A stretch of DNA of 64,000 bases from Rotaria socialis (taxonomy: Eukaryota; Rotifera; Eurotatoria; Philodinida; Philodinidae): the NCBI GenBank assembly GCA_905331475.1, contig CAJNYU010004124.1, positions 1-64,000 on the forward strand. Direction: 5' to 3'. Of the stretch, positions 48,765-60,315 are shown in pieces. Each line of letters opens with the position of its first letter. Position 1 is the stretch's first letter. Under the pieces are notes generated by a model. It made no database searches. It saw only the letters and a program-made list of their open reading frames with translations, and was not told where the DNA came from. The position numbers and the translations under genes were made by a program.

Positions 48765-50044
48765 ATGGATCAAGAAATCAACGAAAATGAAGGTATGTAT
48801 CTAACATATGTATTTGATTTACGTATACATACGAAATAGAATAGCTGTAACATATTTAAATCGTTGAATAAAGGAGAAAAAATCTCTTGTTTTTTTACTT
48901 TAAACTATCAATCAATTCTTGAAATTCGACTGTCAATCTTTTATTAAAAAACAACATAAAAATGAAAAATTTAGTTAAATATTTTTCGTTTCAAGTCAAT
49001 GAATCTATCGATTAAAAGACTTTTTTCTCTTTTTGAGCTCTATCAGACAATCAATCAATTTCAACAACGCGCCCGTCTAGTTCAGCTAGTTCGGATATGC
49101 CTAAAACCAATACTCCATCACGATCTAATAGTTTCATTAAACGTCGATCGTCAACTATTGATGTTAATGATTTGTCTCCATCTGTAAATCAACAAATAAA
49201 TGATCAAACACCAATAAAAATCTTAGTATTTAATGGAAAATGTTCGAAAATATTCAAGTCAGCATTAGAAGATTGCGTTGAAGATTGTATTTTGGAATTT
49301 CCAGGTGACAAAAATTCAATTTATGTTCCAAAAATAGGACAAGCCGTACAAATACCACCGGGTAGTTCTCCTAATGCTATTCTTTCATTGAGAGAACAAA
49401 GTCCAAATGCACGGCAATCAGCTCGTTCAAATCGACGAAGAGGCTCGAATAGTCAATATAATGCTCTACCGCAGATCAATAGTATGCGTAGTGTTTTACC
49501 GAACAATTTATCATTGCCGTCAACAGTTCTCGCGGCAACAACGGCCGCTCGTATACGTCATCAACTTGCTCAACAGAAATTTTCTATTGCAGACGATATT
49601 TCTGAGGAAGCCACCGATCAACTATCTAATGTTTTACAAGCGCCAATAACAGATGCCGTTGAACCGACTGAGACACCTCCTATTGTAAGAGAAGAAACAA
49701 TATCTCCTATTATTAAACATGACACGATATCTCTATCATTGCCGGTTTTTCCTAATTGTGTTCCATCAGCTAAAACGCACAAGTGTTATCGAGATCGTCA
49801 AAAAGATTATCGCCTTTCTGATCTTGTCATGCTCGGGCCGGAACATTTTCGACACGTATTTAATCTGCCACGTCCACGTGCTCAATCGGTTCAACGAAAA
49901 AATAAAGCAGCTGAGAAACTTTCTGATATCGATTGTATCAAAAAAGATCTATTTCATCGATATCTTTGGACACAAAAACCTCAAGTATCATGTCGTATAC
50001 GTCCTTTATCGACTTATACGCGTGACACAACATTTGCTAATTAA
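48765..50044 (+). CDS. Unknown two-exon gene, Ser/Gln-rich
   Basis: Exon 1 is 48765-48792 (MDQEINENE plus one base) and exon 2 is 49047-50044, joined across a 254-nt GT-AG intron in matching phase. The product is about 341 aa. The 5' part of exon 2 is Ser/Thr-rich. A compact stretch, IKILVFNGKCSKIF...DCILEF, lies around residues 70-100. The middle is low complexity (RSNRRRGSNSQY). The C-terminal third is basic, with YRLSDLVMLGPEHFRHVF and YLWTQKPQVSCRIRPLS. I do not recognise the family. The orderly C-terminal block looks conserved rather than random. An AG acceptor 31 nt before the ATG hints at trans-splicing. Confidence 0.7.
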
Positions 50045-50456
50045 TTGTAAATAATAATAATAATAAATAAATAAATCAATGAAATCTAATACAATTAGTT
50101 CTGCTCCTAGATCATGTATTCGTATGATTTTCTAATGAGAGCGGCTTGTATATACATCATATAGAATAAAATCAAAATGTCTGTGACGCCCTGCCGGTAA
50201 ACGACAAATGAGCTCGTTAAAACAGCTCAGCAGGGCAGTGTGAAACATTATCGGCATGCTTCAATGAAGTGAGTGAGTGAAGAGCAAATGATTATGCATG
50301 AGAGAAAAGACGAGTTAAAGAAAAGGAAGAACACAATCGTGTTCATTCATTTCATTCTTTTTAAATTTCTGTTCAATCGATGTTACTCATATAGAAAATA
50401 GAAAAGCATACGTACACATATACACACACACATTCATTCATTCATTCGTTCATAGA

Positions 50457-50808
50457 ATGCAAGAGGAAATCGAATCGAACAATACGTAAGTTATTGAACT
50501 TTACACATGTTTGTTTTCAACAAAAGGGGTTCTTCTCGTTCAGGTTTCTATTACCAATTGACAGTCAAGATCACTTCGATTTATTTGTTGAAATAACTTC
50601 AACGCCGAAAACAAAATTCATTCAACCAACTGCATCAACGCCGATAAAAAAAGCATGTTCATCATCATCATCTCATAGTAATAATAATAATAAGCATCAT
50701 AATATGAACAATAATACTCGTACGTCTATAAGACCTCGGCTGACTTTGAAGCGCACTTATTGTAAGAGCGCCATTTTTTTCCGACAATTAAAACGAACAT
50801 TTTTATAA
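50457..50808 (+). CDS. Small two-exon protein of unknown function
   Basis: Exon 1 is 50457-50485 (MQEEIESNN plus two bases) and exon 2 is 50544-50808. The intron is 58 nt, GTAAGT to TTCAG, and the phase agrees. The product is 97 aa: an acidic N-terminus, FLLPIDSQDHFDLFVEI, two STPxK repeats, a poly-Ser/Asn/His run and a basic C-terminus (RPRLTLKRTYCKS). The ATG follows an AG acceptor (cattcgttcatag) by one base. No family recognised. Splice quality makes a real gene likely. Confidence 0.5.
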
Positions 50809-52239
50809 ATAGCTACTGCAAAGGAAAAAAGGACCCTGACTTACTACATCCATATATATTTTTTTTGTTTCATAATATTAATGCAGTGCGTATTTTCTTT
50901 TTTTGTAATTAAAAATAAATCATGATTGGAAATTTAAAGATCAGAAAAAGATTGATGAGTCTAACGTGCGATTCCCAATAGAAGTAGACGATTGATAGAT
51001 CATCCCTTAGGAGAATACTATCGTAGTTTCTATTTAAATTTTAAGTTATTGCTATTGGCATTCACATAAATAAATAATTAAGCTGCCTGATCTTAGTAAA
51101 TGATTGGCATCTTATTGTGAAAAAAGAAACTTCAAAGAGAAGAAAGAAAAAATGATCAGTATTTAAATAATACACAATAATTTAAATGGAAAGGAAGTGC
51201 CTAGATATATATTGCGAAAGGCACATAGTTAAATATTGACGCTTCCTTTTCCGGTGAGACATGTGATAAGAAATATTTTGTTTTAAACTTATTTATTTTG
51301 TACAGAAATAATAGTGTATAAATTAATGCTAACAGAGTTTTGGCGTTATTGTTCCGGAATAATTTCTCACGTCACAATGATTAACCAACAGTATGTTTTG
51401 ATGTATAAGGAATTTCGCACTACACGCCTCTTATTTTTCACCGAAGACATCTTTTCCTTAAATGTCAGACTACAATTTTTTTCCTGCCACACTCAATAAA
51501 TTAACCATTAAAGAAAAGAAGCATAAATATTTTATTTCATAATTCACAATCTGTGATTACTTTTATGATATTACCATATAATGTTGATGTTGCCAATAGC
51601 AATGCCTCAATTACATCATCAATATTTAAGCTAACTAAAAACATTGATTCTAACCAAAAATTAATTTTTTGGTAATTTTACTTTTAGCCATAAAAATTGA
51701 TTACAAACATGATAAATTCTATGCATTGTAAAAAAGTTCGATATAGTCTTGAATTTCACACGATAATATACATGCTCTTTTGGTATCCCCATTATTTTCA
51801 TGAATAATTAGAAAATTCAGATTGTTAGAAAGCGACGCTTTGATTTCCCGAATCTCGTCTATCCTTTTGAGAATTCTAATTATCGATGAAAATTGATATT
51901 TAGAATACACTTATCGTTCGATAATTTTCGAATTCTACAATTACAAAATTCTCACAGGGGCCACAGAAAAGCAAATCTATTTTTTTTAACCTTGTTACAT
52001 GTACATCAAGGATAAATTGTGAATATTCAGCTTGAATAAATCTCGTAAAAAGATCATGTTGAAAAATTGAAGAGAAAAAATTAAGTTTTGATCGCATAAA
52101 TCAAACTAATTAATGGCAAAATTTTTATTATTTAATAAAAAGAAAAGAAAAGCTCACACACAAATAATCACAATTGTGTTAACATATCATTGCACGGGAA
52201 AAAGGAATGCATCATTTAAGTTTTTCGTCAAAATCTTAT
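50809..52239. other. Intergenic region (convergent genes)
   Basis: Between the + strand gene ending at 50808 and the 3' end of GLMP on the - strand. Small chance frames only (51314-51499, 51719-51910, 51900-52097). No RNA gene or repeat recognised. Confidence 0.5.
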
Positions 52240-54433
52240 TTAACTATCTATAGCATCATAAGAGCTTGCCGCCTGTTGTGAAACTCTTCGTTTTACAATA
52301 AATATCACTGCAATTATTGCAACTATACCTGGCAAAGCAAGACTCGCAATTAATGCTACAGAGACGAATTTTGTTGTTGAATCAGGTTGAAGCACATCAA
52401 GACCAGCGGCAAATTGAATAAATGTATAATTTGTTTTAGTAAAGAAACCTATGATATTCAAACGAAATAATATTAAAAGATTAAACAAATAATTTGTTCA
52501 TACCGTCGTTTGCTTGACCCAGTGAAATATTAAAAGCCGACACCGTCGGATGAGGAAGAATCGAATAATATATACCGCGATCAATGTGTGAATCAAGTGC
52601 AACATCATTTTTTATTTTATATATTTCCATTAGTGTATTTTGTTCGATCGATCGTTCTGCACTTTGATATACAACAGGCTTCCATAACATAGAGCCCGGG
52701 TACAAAGAGCTAAGAGTTCGCAATTTCCAAACAGTGAAAATTCCTATAGAAATGAGTTTTATGAGACATTCGGAGTACAGATGCGGATTAAGAAAAAGCA
52801 AAGATTATTCCTATTGTTTAATACTTATAGAAAGATTAGAGAAATTCGAGTTAAATGGATTTATAGGAATTGAATAATTCTTTTTCTGTGAGGTCAATTT
52901 TTGCATAGTACGTGTTACGCTATTGTCGAAATGTCATTTTCTTCAAAAAAAAAAGATATATACATAATTTTATTTAGTACACATTGACCTTGGCTTCAAA
53001 TTTAATTGTTAGTTAATATTGTCTGCCATCGTGGCGAGTTATTTAACTTCGAATTTAGCAATGATTGAAACAATCTAGCTTCACATTCTTGAATCAAACC
53101 ACATATAACTAAATTATATTGTTTTTCTAGCGGCTCAGATCTTGCAATCAGGAAAATACCATTAAAGAAAAAGTCACGGCATTGTAAGACTTGTTGTGAC
53201 ATTACTGACAAGGATTAAATTAGCATGATGGTTACATATACGATGAATGTTGCTCGAAAGAACGTTAATGTGGATTTAATTTTAATGCATTCTTCTAATC
53301 CTGTTATGATTCTTTCTTCGTATATATGATCGTGCTATCAGTATTCTTTTCCGAAAAATATGCTGCTTCAAATAGATATTTTCATGAGCTTCTCGTTTTT
53401 TTCCCGTAGACATATAAGGCAAATAGAAGCAAATTAAAAAACAAGAAATTTGATGACCCGATTCGAGTGCGTCATTCATTCTAATATGATATCGATCGAT
53501 TGATAATTCGATTTGAAGAATAGAAGTCTCTCTTCAATCGAATTATTCTATTTCCTAAATCCCAATTTAATCTCAAGTGATCGTCTCAAATATGTCTCAT
53601 TATATTAATCAATAGAATACACTTTTTGAATATAGTTTTCTAATTGAATTTAAATGTTTACCTGGCGTATATTGATCGTCGATAAATTTCGATGAGGATA
53701 TTTTTGAACCATCAATACCAGGCAAAATTAAATAAAATTCAAAAGCAAAACGTGTCTTCGGTAATGAAAATTTGTTGGCTTGTAAAGCAATATTGAGAAA
53801 ATAACTTTTTGGTGTAGTTCGTAATTTTGGAAATTTCGATTCACGCACTGTTTCACCAGGATACATAATTTCAACGGTTAAAGAGCCATTCAACTGCAAA
53901 GCAAAGAACAGAAAAGTTTTTATTTTCCGTAAATAGTATCAATGGCTAACCGATTGTAATGGTAATTGAAATGATGGTTGATTTGTATTATTGTTTCGGA
54001 ATGTTACATTAGTCGCTGTGATGTTATTTAAAAAATAAGATGTTATTGTTTTATCTTTCGGATTGATAAAGCCATCATCATTTTCGTCATCAAATTGAAT
54101 TAAACGTCGTAGAACTAATGAAAATGAATTGCTCGGCTTTGTATCAGGAAATTGAATGGCACCGGCATAGTTACGTAAAAACAATGCTGAATAGTTAAAT
54201 ATTGGAACGCAAGTTTTGACTGTTTGAAAAATGCTGATTGTTAATTCATCTAATGTTGAATAAATCATATGAACTCTATCGTCGCCAATAACATGATTTG
54301 CATAATAGAGTGCTGGATTATTAGGCTCTTGACATTCAACTAAATCACAGCCGGGATTTAGAATAAATGGTACCGAAGTATAGATAGGATTTGGCAAAAA
54401 GCAAAGACATAATATTAAAGGAAGAAAAATCAT
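52240..54433 (-). CDS. GLMP: Glycosylated lysosomal membrane protein (GLMP)
   Basis: GLMP is a heavily glycosylated type I membrane protein of lysosomes and partners the transporter MFSD1. Four exons join in phase: 54433-53951, 53893-53662, 52743-52504, 52448-52240. The product is 387 aa (human about 406). It has a signal peptide at 1-19 and a VLRRLIQFD segment, then NNITATNVTF, LNGSLTVEI, FIDDQYTPG, LWKPVVYQS and HPTVSAFNISLG, all in the family order. The TM segment spans about 347-370. The short basic cytosolic tail ends SYDAIDS, with a Tyr-x-x-Ile sorting motif (382-385). Many NxS/T sites are present. The third exon follows a 918-nt intron. The ATG lies 12 nt after an AG acceptor and 69 nt after the RDH-like stop. 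Last gene of the cluster. Confidence 0.88.
53002..53211 (-). CDS. Small ORF inside GLMP intron 2 (uncertain)
   Basis: 69 aa on the same strand as GLMP, within its longest intron. It has mixed amino-acid composition (RDFFFNGIFLIARSEPLEKQ, LVICGLIQECEARLF) unlike the AT-driven chance frames around it. An AG (ccttgtcag) lies just before its second ATG. It could be a nested gene, an alternative exon or chance. No family recognised. Confidence 0.25.
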   Translation of the reverse strand: MSVMSQQVLQCRDFFFNGIFLIARSEPLEKQYNLVICGLIQECEARLFQSLLNSKLNNSPRWQTILTNN

Positions 54434-54444
54434 GATGAAATATA

Positions 54445-54460
54445 TCTACAAAAAATGAAA
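54445..54460 (-). promoter_or_regulatory. Acceptor-like site before GLMP
   Basis: cattttttgtag with AG at 54447-54446, followed 12 nt later by the GLMP ATG. No upstream GLMP exon fits between it and the RDH-like stop at 54503. Confidence 0.55.
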
Positions 54461-54502
54461 TAAATAATATTGGAGGAAAACAAGAAGTCATCGTATTTTA
54501 AT

Positions 54503-56572
54503 TTATTGCTCTTTAAAATTATCGTTAAGTTTTGTCATTTGTTCACTAAGTAGCCAAAAACGTTGGTTATCTTCTTCATTAAATGTTAATGGCGATGGTT
54601 GTACTTCGAGGCAATCACTGTATAAAATAAAAAAAATAAAAAGTCTTCATGATAATTGAGAAATTGATAGAAGAACAAAAAACAACCTGAAATATTTTCC
54701 AGTAACATTATCAAGATGAATATCACTCGCTAAATAGATTGTTGTTTGTGCACCTTCTTCTGAACTCTTTAAAAAGAACCACAGCAGAGGCGATAGCAAT
54801 TGGTGGAACAACTCGAAAATAATCTGATAACGACCACCGTAGTATCGACCGAATTCTGTATGGACAATACCTATTTGATTGGTTCGAAAAATATTTTCTT
54901 ATAGATCTATGTGAAATCTATTCGAGTCAAATATGGAGATATATAGAAACTGTTTCAATGAAAGTTAAAGATCTCTTATGTCTGATGAAAGTTGAAGCTA
55001 AAATAGAATTAACTAGAACTCTAATCTTTCAGAAGTAAAAATTGGCACCTCGTTTTCTACTCGCCGGAAAAGCTTTCTATCAGGATGAATGTGAAGTCTC
55101 TTCCGTTTTCTCGTTTCTAATCCTAAGAGTCTTCATTGTATTCTATTGGTGTTCTTTTGTTTGGAAAATTCAATGAAGCCTTAGTACTTATTAGAACGAG
55201 TCTTTTAATTGAATTTTTTTAATTGCATGATTAAGGTAAACAACAACATGCTGCCAAAAGAGCTATTTTCGATCGGATTTTGTTGAATGCCTCCGGAGAA
55301 AGTTATAACGCAAAGCTTTCGTTCGGGCGACTTCTAATGTTTATATATTATTTCCTTTACTTTTTTTTGTGACTTATGTATCAAACGAAACCCGAGGTGT
55401 TCCTTTGAATTTTATTGAAAAAGAAAATAACCAAAATCGGGAATAAATTTCCTATGGTACCATTCTGTGAACAAAAGAAAATATCGTCTAATACACATTT
55501 TTAAAAATTCCGTTCCTTCCGAAAAAAAAAGAAAATTCTTTTCAAGTGAAATAATCATTGATTGCAGTGTACTATATATCCCCATAAGTAAGTTCTTACC
55601 TGGGTGAAGGCTGTTAGTCGTAATACGGGTTCCTATAGCAAAACTATTCGATGTTCATTTCATTCTTTAACAAAGCCCATTTCTTTTTACCCTTCAATCG
55701 CTTAGCTAATTCGTTTGTAAACATAACGTTAGCAAATTTGCTGCATGAATATGCGTAGAATGCTGAACAAGGTGTTTTCTCCAAATTAATATCATCCCAA
55801 TGTATATGACAATTGAAGACTTGAAAGCGCCGAAATGAATATGAAATCATTGAAATGAATCAAATTTACATGCATGTGCTAAAGCCGACACGTTTATGAC
55901 TCGAGCTGATGGTGCCTTTTTCAATAGATCAAGTAGAAGATTTGTAAAAAGAAAATGGCCAAGATGATTCGTAGCTAAATGTATTTCATAGCCATCGACT
56001 GATTTTTCCTTAGATTGTGTAAGCATACCTAAATGTGCGATAATGAATGGGGTAGGAAATGCAATCAAGATTTTTAAAGTGTACCAGCATTATTTATCAA
56101 AACATCGATTCTAGGTAGACTTTTTCGTAGACGTGCAGCACATTCGCGTACAGATTGTAGCGAGGATGTATCAATAATTTCGATATCAATTTGATTATTA
56201 TTCGATTTACTTATTATCTCTTGCCGTGCTTCCTCAGCTCGTTGTCGACTACGACAAGCTAGAATAATTCGTGCACCTGAATAAAAAAGAAAACGCAAGT
56301 TTTGTTTCGAGAATAATTTATTGGCAACCTCGCTTAGCTAATTCAATAGCTGTATGTTTTCCGATGCCAGTATTACTTCCAGTGATAACAACGATTTTAT
56401 CATCCATACGATCTTGCGATGGACAGTGAGTTCCTGACCAATAGAACTTTTTTGAAGCATAGAGAAATATTACTGCAAAGATAAAAAGGAACAAATATCA
56501 CAATCACCATACAAAAACACAATAGTCCAACAACATACAAACAAGAACAAATCCAATAACAAATGTAAACAT
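54503..56572 (-). CDS. Short-chain dehydrogenase, RDH11/13-like
   Basis: NADP(H)-dependent retinol dehydrogenase-type SDR. Eight exons join in phase: 56572-56539, 56472-56329, 56276-56085, 56028-55870, 55819-55691, 55632-55600, 54870-54687, 54617-54503. The product is 329 aa (human RDH13 is 331). It has an N-terminal membrane anchor (about 2-17), a TGSNTGIG cofactor motif (42-49), NNAG at 121-124, NHLGHFLFTNLLLD, INVSALAHA with the catalytic Ser, and YSCSK (Tyr200, Lys204). NSLHPG and TIYLASD follow. The first donor (GTATGT) was chosen because it alone gives the right phase with a good signal. A 725-nt intron lies between exons 6 and 7. The exact RDH subtype is not resolved. Confidence 0.88.
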
Positions 56573-56574
56573 TA

Positions 56575-56601
56575 TCTAAAATGTATAACAAAAATAAAGC
56601 T
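56575..56601 (-). promoter_or_regulatory. 26-nt AAR2/RDH intergenic acceptor
   Basis: From the AAR2 stop to the RDH-like acceptor there are only 26 nt (agctttatttttgttatacattttag on the - strand, AG at 56577-56576); the ATG comes 3 nt later. This is the tightest junction in the cluster and the best evidence that the downstream gene has no promoter of its own. Confidence 0.6.
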
Positions 56602-57741
56602 CTATTCGTTATTAAGTTCAACAATAACAGGTTTTTCATCTTCTGGTTCATCATCAAATGCCCAATTATATGTTTCATTTAAAAATTGCTTCATTTTAGC
56701 ACAACGTTCGATTAATTTTTCCGAATCATTTCCTTCCATTTGTTGATTATCATTGAACGCTGATACGTTAGCAAATAAATTTTCCAATGATTTATAAATA
56801 GCATTTGCTTGTTGATCAACATCCACAAATAAACTTTCATCGCCTAGAGAATCATTGGAAAACTCTTTTAATTGGAAATACATCGTTTGTAAAAAATCAA
56901 CATAAAACATTGGCCAACGGCAGAATGCTTTTTGGCATGAACAAATCAATTGAAGTAAACATTTCCATTGTTCGAGACCATCATAATAATGCCCGAGAAA
57001 GAATACGATAAAACTCAATTGTAATTCACATAAAATTCCGTAAATATTCGTATCAAAACGTTCCGATATGATTTTTTCCAATTCATTTGTACGATCTAAT
57101 TTCGATTGTGTTAAATCTGATCCAGAGCAGAGATTCATTTTCTTTTCGATAACCGTAAAACGAAAAGCAAATTCAGCATTTAATGTCATTTTTGGCAGTC
57201 GAGATTCAGCTTCCGATAAACTTGTTGGCTCAGAAAATTCTTCAGTGCGTTTCGTATGTTTAGGAATATCAAACACCTCTGCTGAACATATATAACCATT
57301 GATAGGAATAAGTTTTTCTATGAAATCATAACGTAAATGATTCGATAGTGCTAACCATTGACGATATGTATCTAATGGATATTGACCAAGAAAACGATCT
57401 AATTCGTAGCGTTGATTTCGTCGTGTTTCATATTCATCGGGTGTCAATTGTTGACGTTGAAAGAGATTTTCCGTTGTTGACCATCGCATTAGAATTAACA
57501 TTTCATTAGGTTGTTTCAATTCAATAAAAAAACTTTGTCGATTACATAATTCTTTTGTTAATGTATCACGTTCGCTATAATAACAGTGATGGACACCAGG
57601 CGGAATCATTTTAATCCCTTGAAAGTTCGCGCCAACTTGCCAAGAATACATATCGATACCGAATTCCATCTCTTTCGGAACATCAAGGACAAGAAGTATA
57701 CCACCGGATTCGAATAATTGACGAGCTCTATCTGCATTCAT
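56602..57741 (-). CDS. AAR2: AAR2 splicing factor homologue
   Basis: AAR2 is a U5 snRNP assembly factor that holds PRPF8 in the cytoplasm before SNRNP200 joins. It encodes 379 aa in a single exon from MNADRARQLFE (human 384). Diagnostic N-terminal signature: EFGIDMYSWQVG, FQGIKMIPPGVH, then RWSTTEN, DRFLGQYPLDTYRQW and LIPINGYICSAEVFD. A helical C-terminal domain has GILCELQLSFIVFFLGHYYDGLEQWK and an acidic end. The frame continues upstream to an ATG at 57777. I prefer 57741 because it aligns with the human start and follows an AG acceptor (gtgcttttcag) by two bases. ALKBH7 ends 72 nt upstream; the RDH-like ATG is 29 nt downstream. Confidence 0.93.
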   Translation of the reverse strand: MNADRARQLFESGGILLVLDVPKEMEFGIDMYSWQVGANFQGIKMIPPGVHHCYYSERDTLTKELCNRQSFFIELKQPNEMLILMRWSTTENLFQRQQLTPDEYETRRNQRYELDRFLGQYPLDTYRQWLALSNHLRYDFIEKLIPINGYICSAEVFDIPKHTKRTEEFSEPTSLSEAESRLPKMTLNAEFAFRFTVIEKKMNLCSGSDLTQSKLDRTNELEKIISERFDTNIYGILCELQLSFIVFFLGHYYDGLEQWKCLLQLICSCQKAFCRWPMFYVDFLQTMYFQLKEFSNDSLGDESLFVDVDQQANAIYKSLENLFANVSAFNDNQQMEGNDSEKLIERCAKMKQFLNETYNWAFDDEPEDEKPVIVELNNE

Positions 57742-57742
57742 A

Positions 57743-57760
57743 TCTGAAAAGCACAAAAAT
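57743..57760 (-). promoter_or_regulatory. Acceptor-like site before AAR2
   Basis: tttttgtgcttttcag with AG at 57745-57744, two bases before the preferred AAR2 ATG. It could also end a short cis intron. Confidence 0.55.
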
Positions 57761-57813
57761 AAACCCATAAAATCCATTGTCCAAACAGCACAGAAAAGAG
57801 TGAAAGAAGGAAA

Positions 57814-59391
57814 TCAGCCAGCAGATGGATCGAGTGGCATATTTCTACAAATGATAGATATGCGACGGTCCCGCGGTATGTGAACATTGTTGAAATAGGA
57901 TTCTGTATTTTTGAGAACTTCATGCGTAAAATCGTAGCGAGCAACGTTTCTAAAAATATACAAATCATTCAATTAGCAAGATAGTGTAGCGTATGAGAAA
58001 ATCGTCTGCTTTTATGTGCGCTGAGCAAGTGGTAACAAAAAGCGTCTTTTCAGGTGAAAACTTAACTACTTTGGTTGCCATCGTATTCGCACGGAAATAG
58101 AAGTCAAGTCTATTCTATCGAGTAAAATGAGTGAGATCGTCTTGCAGATCTCTTACTAATTATCGCGCCTGATTTCAAATTATGTTTTTCGAATAAAAGG
58201 TTCTCACGTGTGACTCTTGCTAATCCAACTGATATTTTAACTGTCGCCAGCTCTCGGAGATGTCGATCATTCAAAAGCATCGGAGTTTACTGATAAACGG
58301 AAAATCGATTCGATTGACTTTTCAGATAAACTTGTTTTTTTTCTCTTTGCTTAAAATTACTTCATTATGTAAAGTGATTTTGGTTTGAGTAGAATATCAA
58401 CAATAAGTGTTTTGTCATCTTTATGAGCCAGTCTCATAACACTCGATGAAAGTAACGATAGACCAGCTATTGTCGTTCCACAATACTAAAGTAAGACGAA
58501 CATTTTGCAAGTAATAAATGAGAGATTTGTCCTACTCGAACAGCATCAATGTGCGGTTTAATATAGCCCTCTTTAGCAATATCGAGTATATGAACATGCA
58601 CGAGGGATTGTGTTGGATCGTCAAAAGCAAATTGACGAATACGAGATAAAACTTTTTGATTTTCCGGTGTCCATTCAGATCTTTCAGATTCACGATAGCC
58701 ATGAATAGCCTATGGAAAAAATTAAACCAGTGAATTCTTTTAGAAAATTAATTATTTCGGACATACATACGTCGTCCCAATGTGTATATTCATAACGTTT
58801 ACGTTTCATATATCGATCGATTTCTTTTAAAAAATTATTGTATTCTTGATCGTTTAAATAATCATCAATCACTTGTAGAGAACCAGGTTGTTTTTGTAAA
58901 ATATCAGTTACTTTTTGACAACTATAAATTATATTGGTTTCAGTTGGCTTCGCCGATGATGAAGTAACTTGACTTGAGTGGCGACAATATAAATGCTGTT
59001 TTACAAACTAGAAAGAAAAACGGCATAAACCGGTGTCTCAAATATGATTTGAATTATAGAGAATTAATAGATTTTTCTTCAGAAAAAGTCTTGCCTGAAA
59101 ACTGAACAGTTAATAATGGATTCTACTTATCTCGAAATTTACCTATCAACTGATAAGCTTCGTTTGACCTTACCTATTTCTCGTAGCATAGATAAATATC
59201 GTAGAATAATTCTTACTTCTTAGCCTTTTTTCTCAAGCTTTTATCGTTTCCAATGAATTACAGAATACGATATACTGAAATTTTCCAACTACTAAACAAG
59301 TGGGATAATAGAGAAGCTCAATTTATGAGAATGTTTGCTGTACATTTTGATTTATAATTACCTGCTTTATTAAAGTACCACAGACGATCAT
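57814..59391 (-). CDS. ALKBH7: ALKBH7, mitochondrial AlkB-type dioxygenase
   Basis: Fe(II)/2-oxoglutarate dioxygenase family; ALKBH7 acts in mitochondria and is linked to programmed necrosis and mitochondrial RNA. Five exons in phase: 59391-59362, 59007-58771, 58709-58536, 58485-58361, 57949-57814. The product is 233 aa (human 221). The N-terminus is basic and hydroxylated (targeting-peptide-like). [21 protein letters not shown] and [17 protein letters not shown] follow. Iron ligands are His142, Asp144 and His198 (ARYDFTHEV). Arg in [11 protein letters not shown] at 214-224 would bind 2-oxoglutarate. [18 protein letters not shown] is the family hallmark. All ligands are intact. An AG acceptor lies 23 nt before the ATG, and C1orf131-like ends 52 nt upstream. 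Confidence 0.93.
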
Positions 59392-59413
59392 TATCTTTTC
59401 TTTTTTTCTTATA

Positions 59414-59430
59414 TCTAAAACAATAACAAC
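59414..59430 (-). promoter_or_regulatory. Acceptor-like site before ALKBH7
   Basis: tgttattgttttag with AG at 59416-59415, between the C1orf131-like stop (59444) and the ALKBH7 ATG (59391). Confidence 0.55.
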
Positions 59431-59443
59431 ATGAGATTTAATA

Positions 59444-60315
59444 TTATCGTTTATTTCCTGATCGTTTTCTATTCTGAGAAGATCCTGATTTGCTTTTAAC
59501 TCTAGAAATATCTCTATCGGTTAATTTCAAAACGCCTCCAGTAAATTTTCCAACAGATGAAAAACGCATTGAACCAACATCGCCTTCGCCAATACGTTTT
59601 CGCTTTGGTTGTCTATCGAATTTCTTTTTGTTATTTGGATTTTTATTAAATATATCACCGAGTAAACGCGCCTATATTTAAAACATAAAGTTGTACTGAG
59701 AATATTAAAAAAATAATTTAGCTTTTTTGTCCTTACGTTTTCTTCTTCTTCTTTTTCTTTGGTCTTTTTCGTTCGATTTTGTTCGAGTAATTCACGATAA
59801 TTAATAAATTTTCGTTTGGGTGGCTAAAGACAGAGAACAATCAGTAGGTTGAATTTAATAGTCAGGTAAAAATTCTTTACTTTGGCCCCTAAACTAACAG
59901 CTAATGCCACACGAGCATCTTCATATTTACTTTTTTCAAAACCTTTAATACCAAATTTATGCACATCAAAACGAGCTTTTTCAAGATCAAATTCAACGTT
60001 TTCTTCTTGTTGACTTTTTAACGGTGAACTATCAGGCTTCTATGAACAGACATAATAGATAAAAGCAAATAGTTCGGGTTAAAAATAAAAGCGAAATATT
60101 CAACTTACAATTCCAATCTTTTTCTTCTTTCGTCGATCTTGAAAAACAATGGTTTCAACTGATGATTTTTTCTTTTCTTCGACTTGTTTTTGTGATCTTT
60201 TTCTTTCTTTTCGTCGGGCTGTTTTACTTTTAATTGCATCATTACCATCGTCGTCACTGTCGAAATCTGGTTCATCAAAGATCATATTTTTAATGTCATC
60301 TACGTGTCGTGTCAT
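59444..60315 (-). CDS. C1orf131: C1orf131-like protein (DUF4602)
   Basis: Human C1orf131 is a component of the small-subunit processome (ribosome biogenesis, nucleolus). Four exons, all phase 0: 60315-60109, 60039-59881, 59823-59737, 59671-59444. The product is 226 aa. The acidic N-terminus (FDEPDFDSDDDG) is followed by Lys/Arg-rich stretches. The core FDLEKARFDVHKFGIKGFEKS continues with VSLGAKVPPKRKFINYRELLEQN, the family block. The C-terminus VGKFTGGVLKLTDRDISRV matches the GKFxxGxLxLS end of the family. Introns are 61-69 nt. An AG lies 9 nt before the ATG, in frame through ATTGAAGCA, so an additional 5' coding exon cannot be excluded. First gene of the cluster. Confidence 0.85.

Noticed and set aside
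49407-50054. Alternative frames inside the 48765-50044 gene
   Set aside because: Out-of-frame shadows. The spliced frame is longer and phase-consistent.
56805-57295. + strand frames opposite AAR2
   Set aside because: Antisense shadows of a clearly recognised gene.
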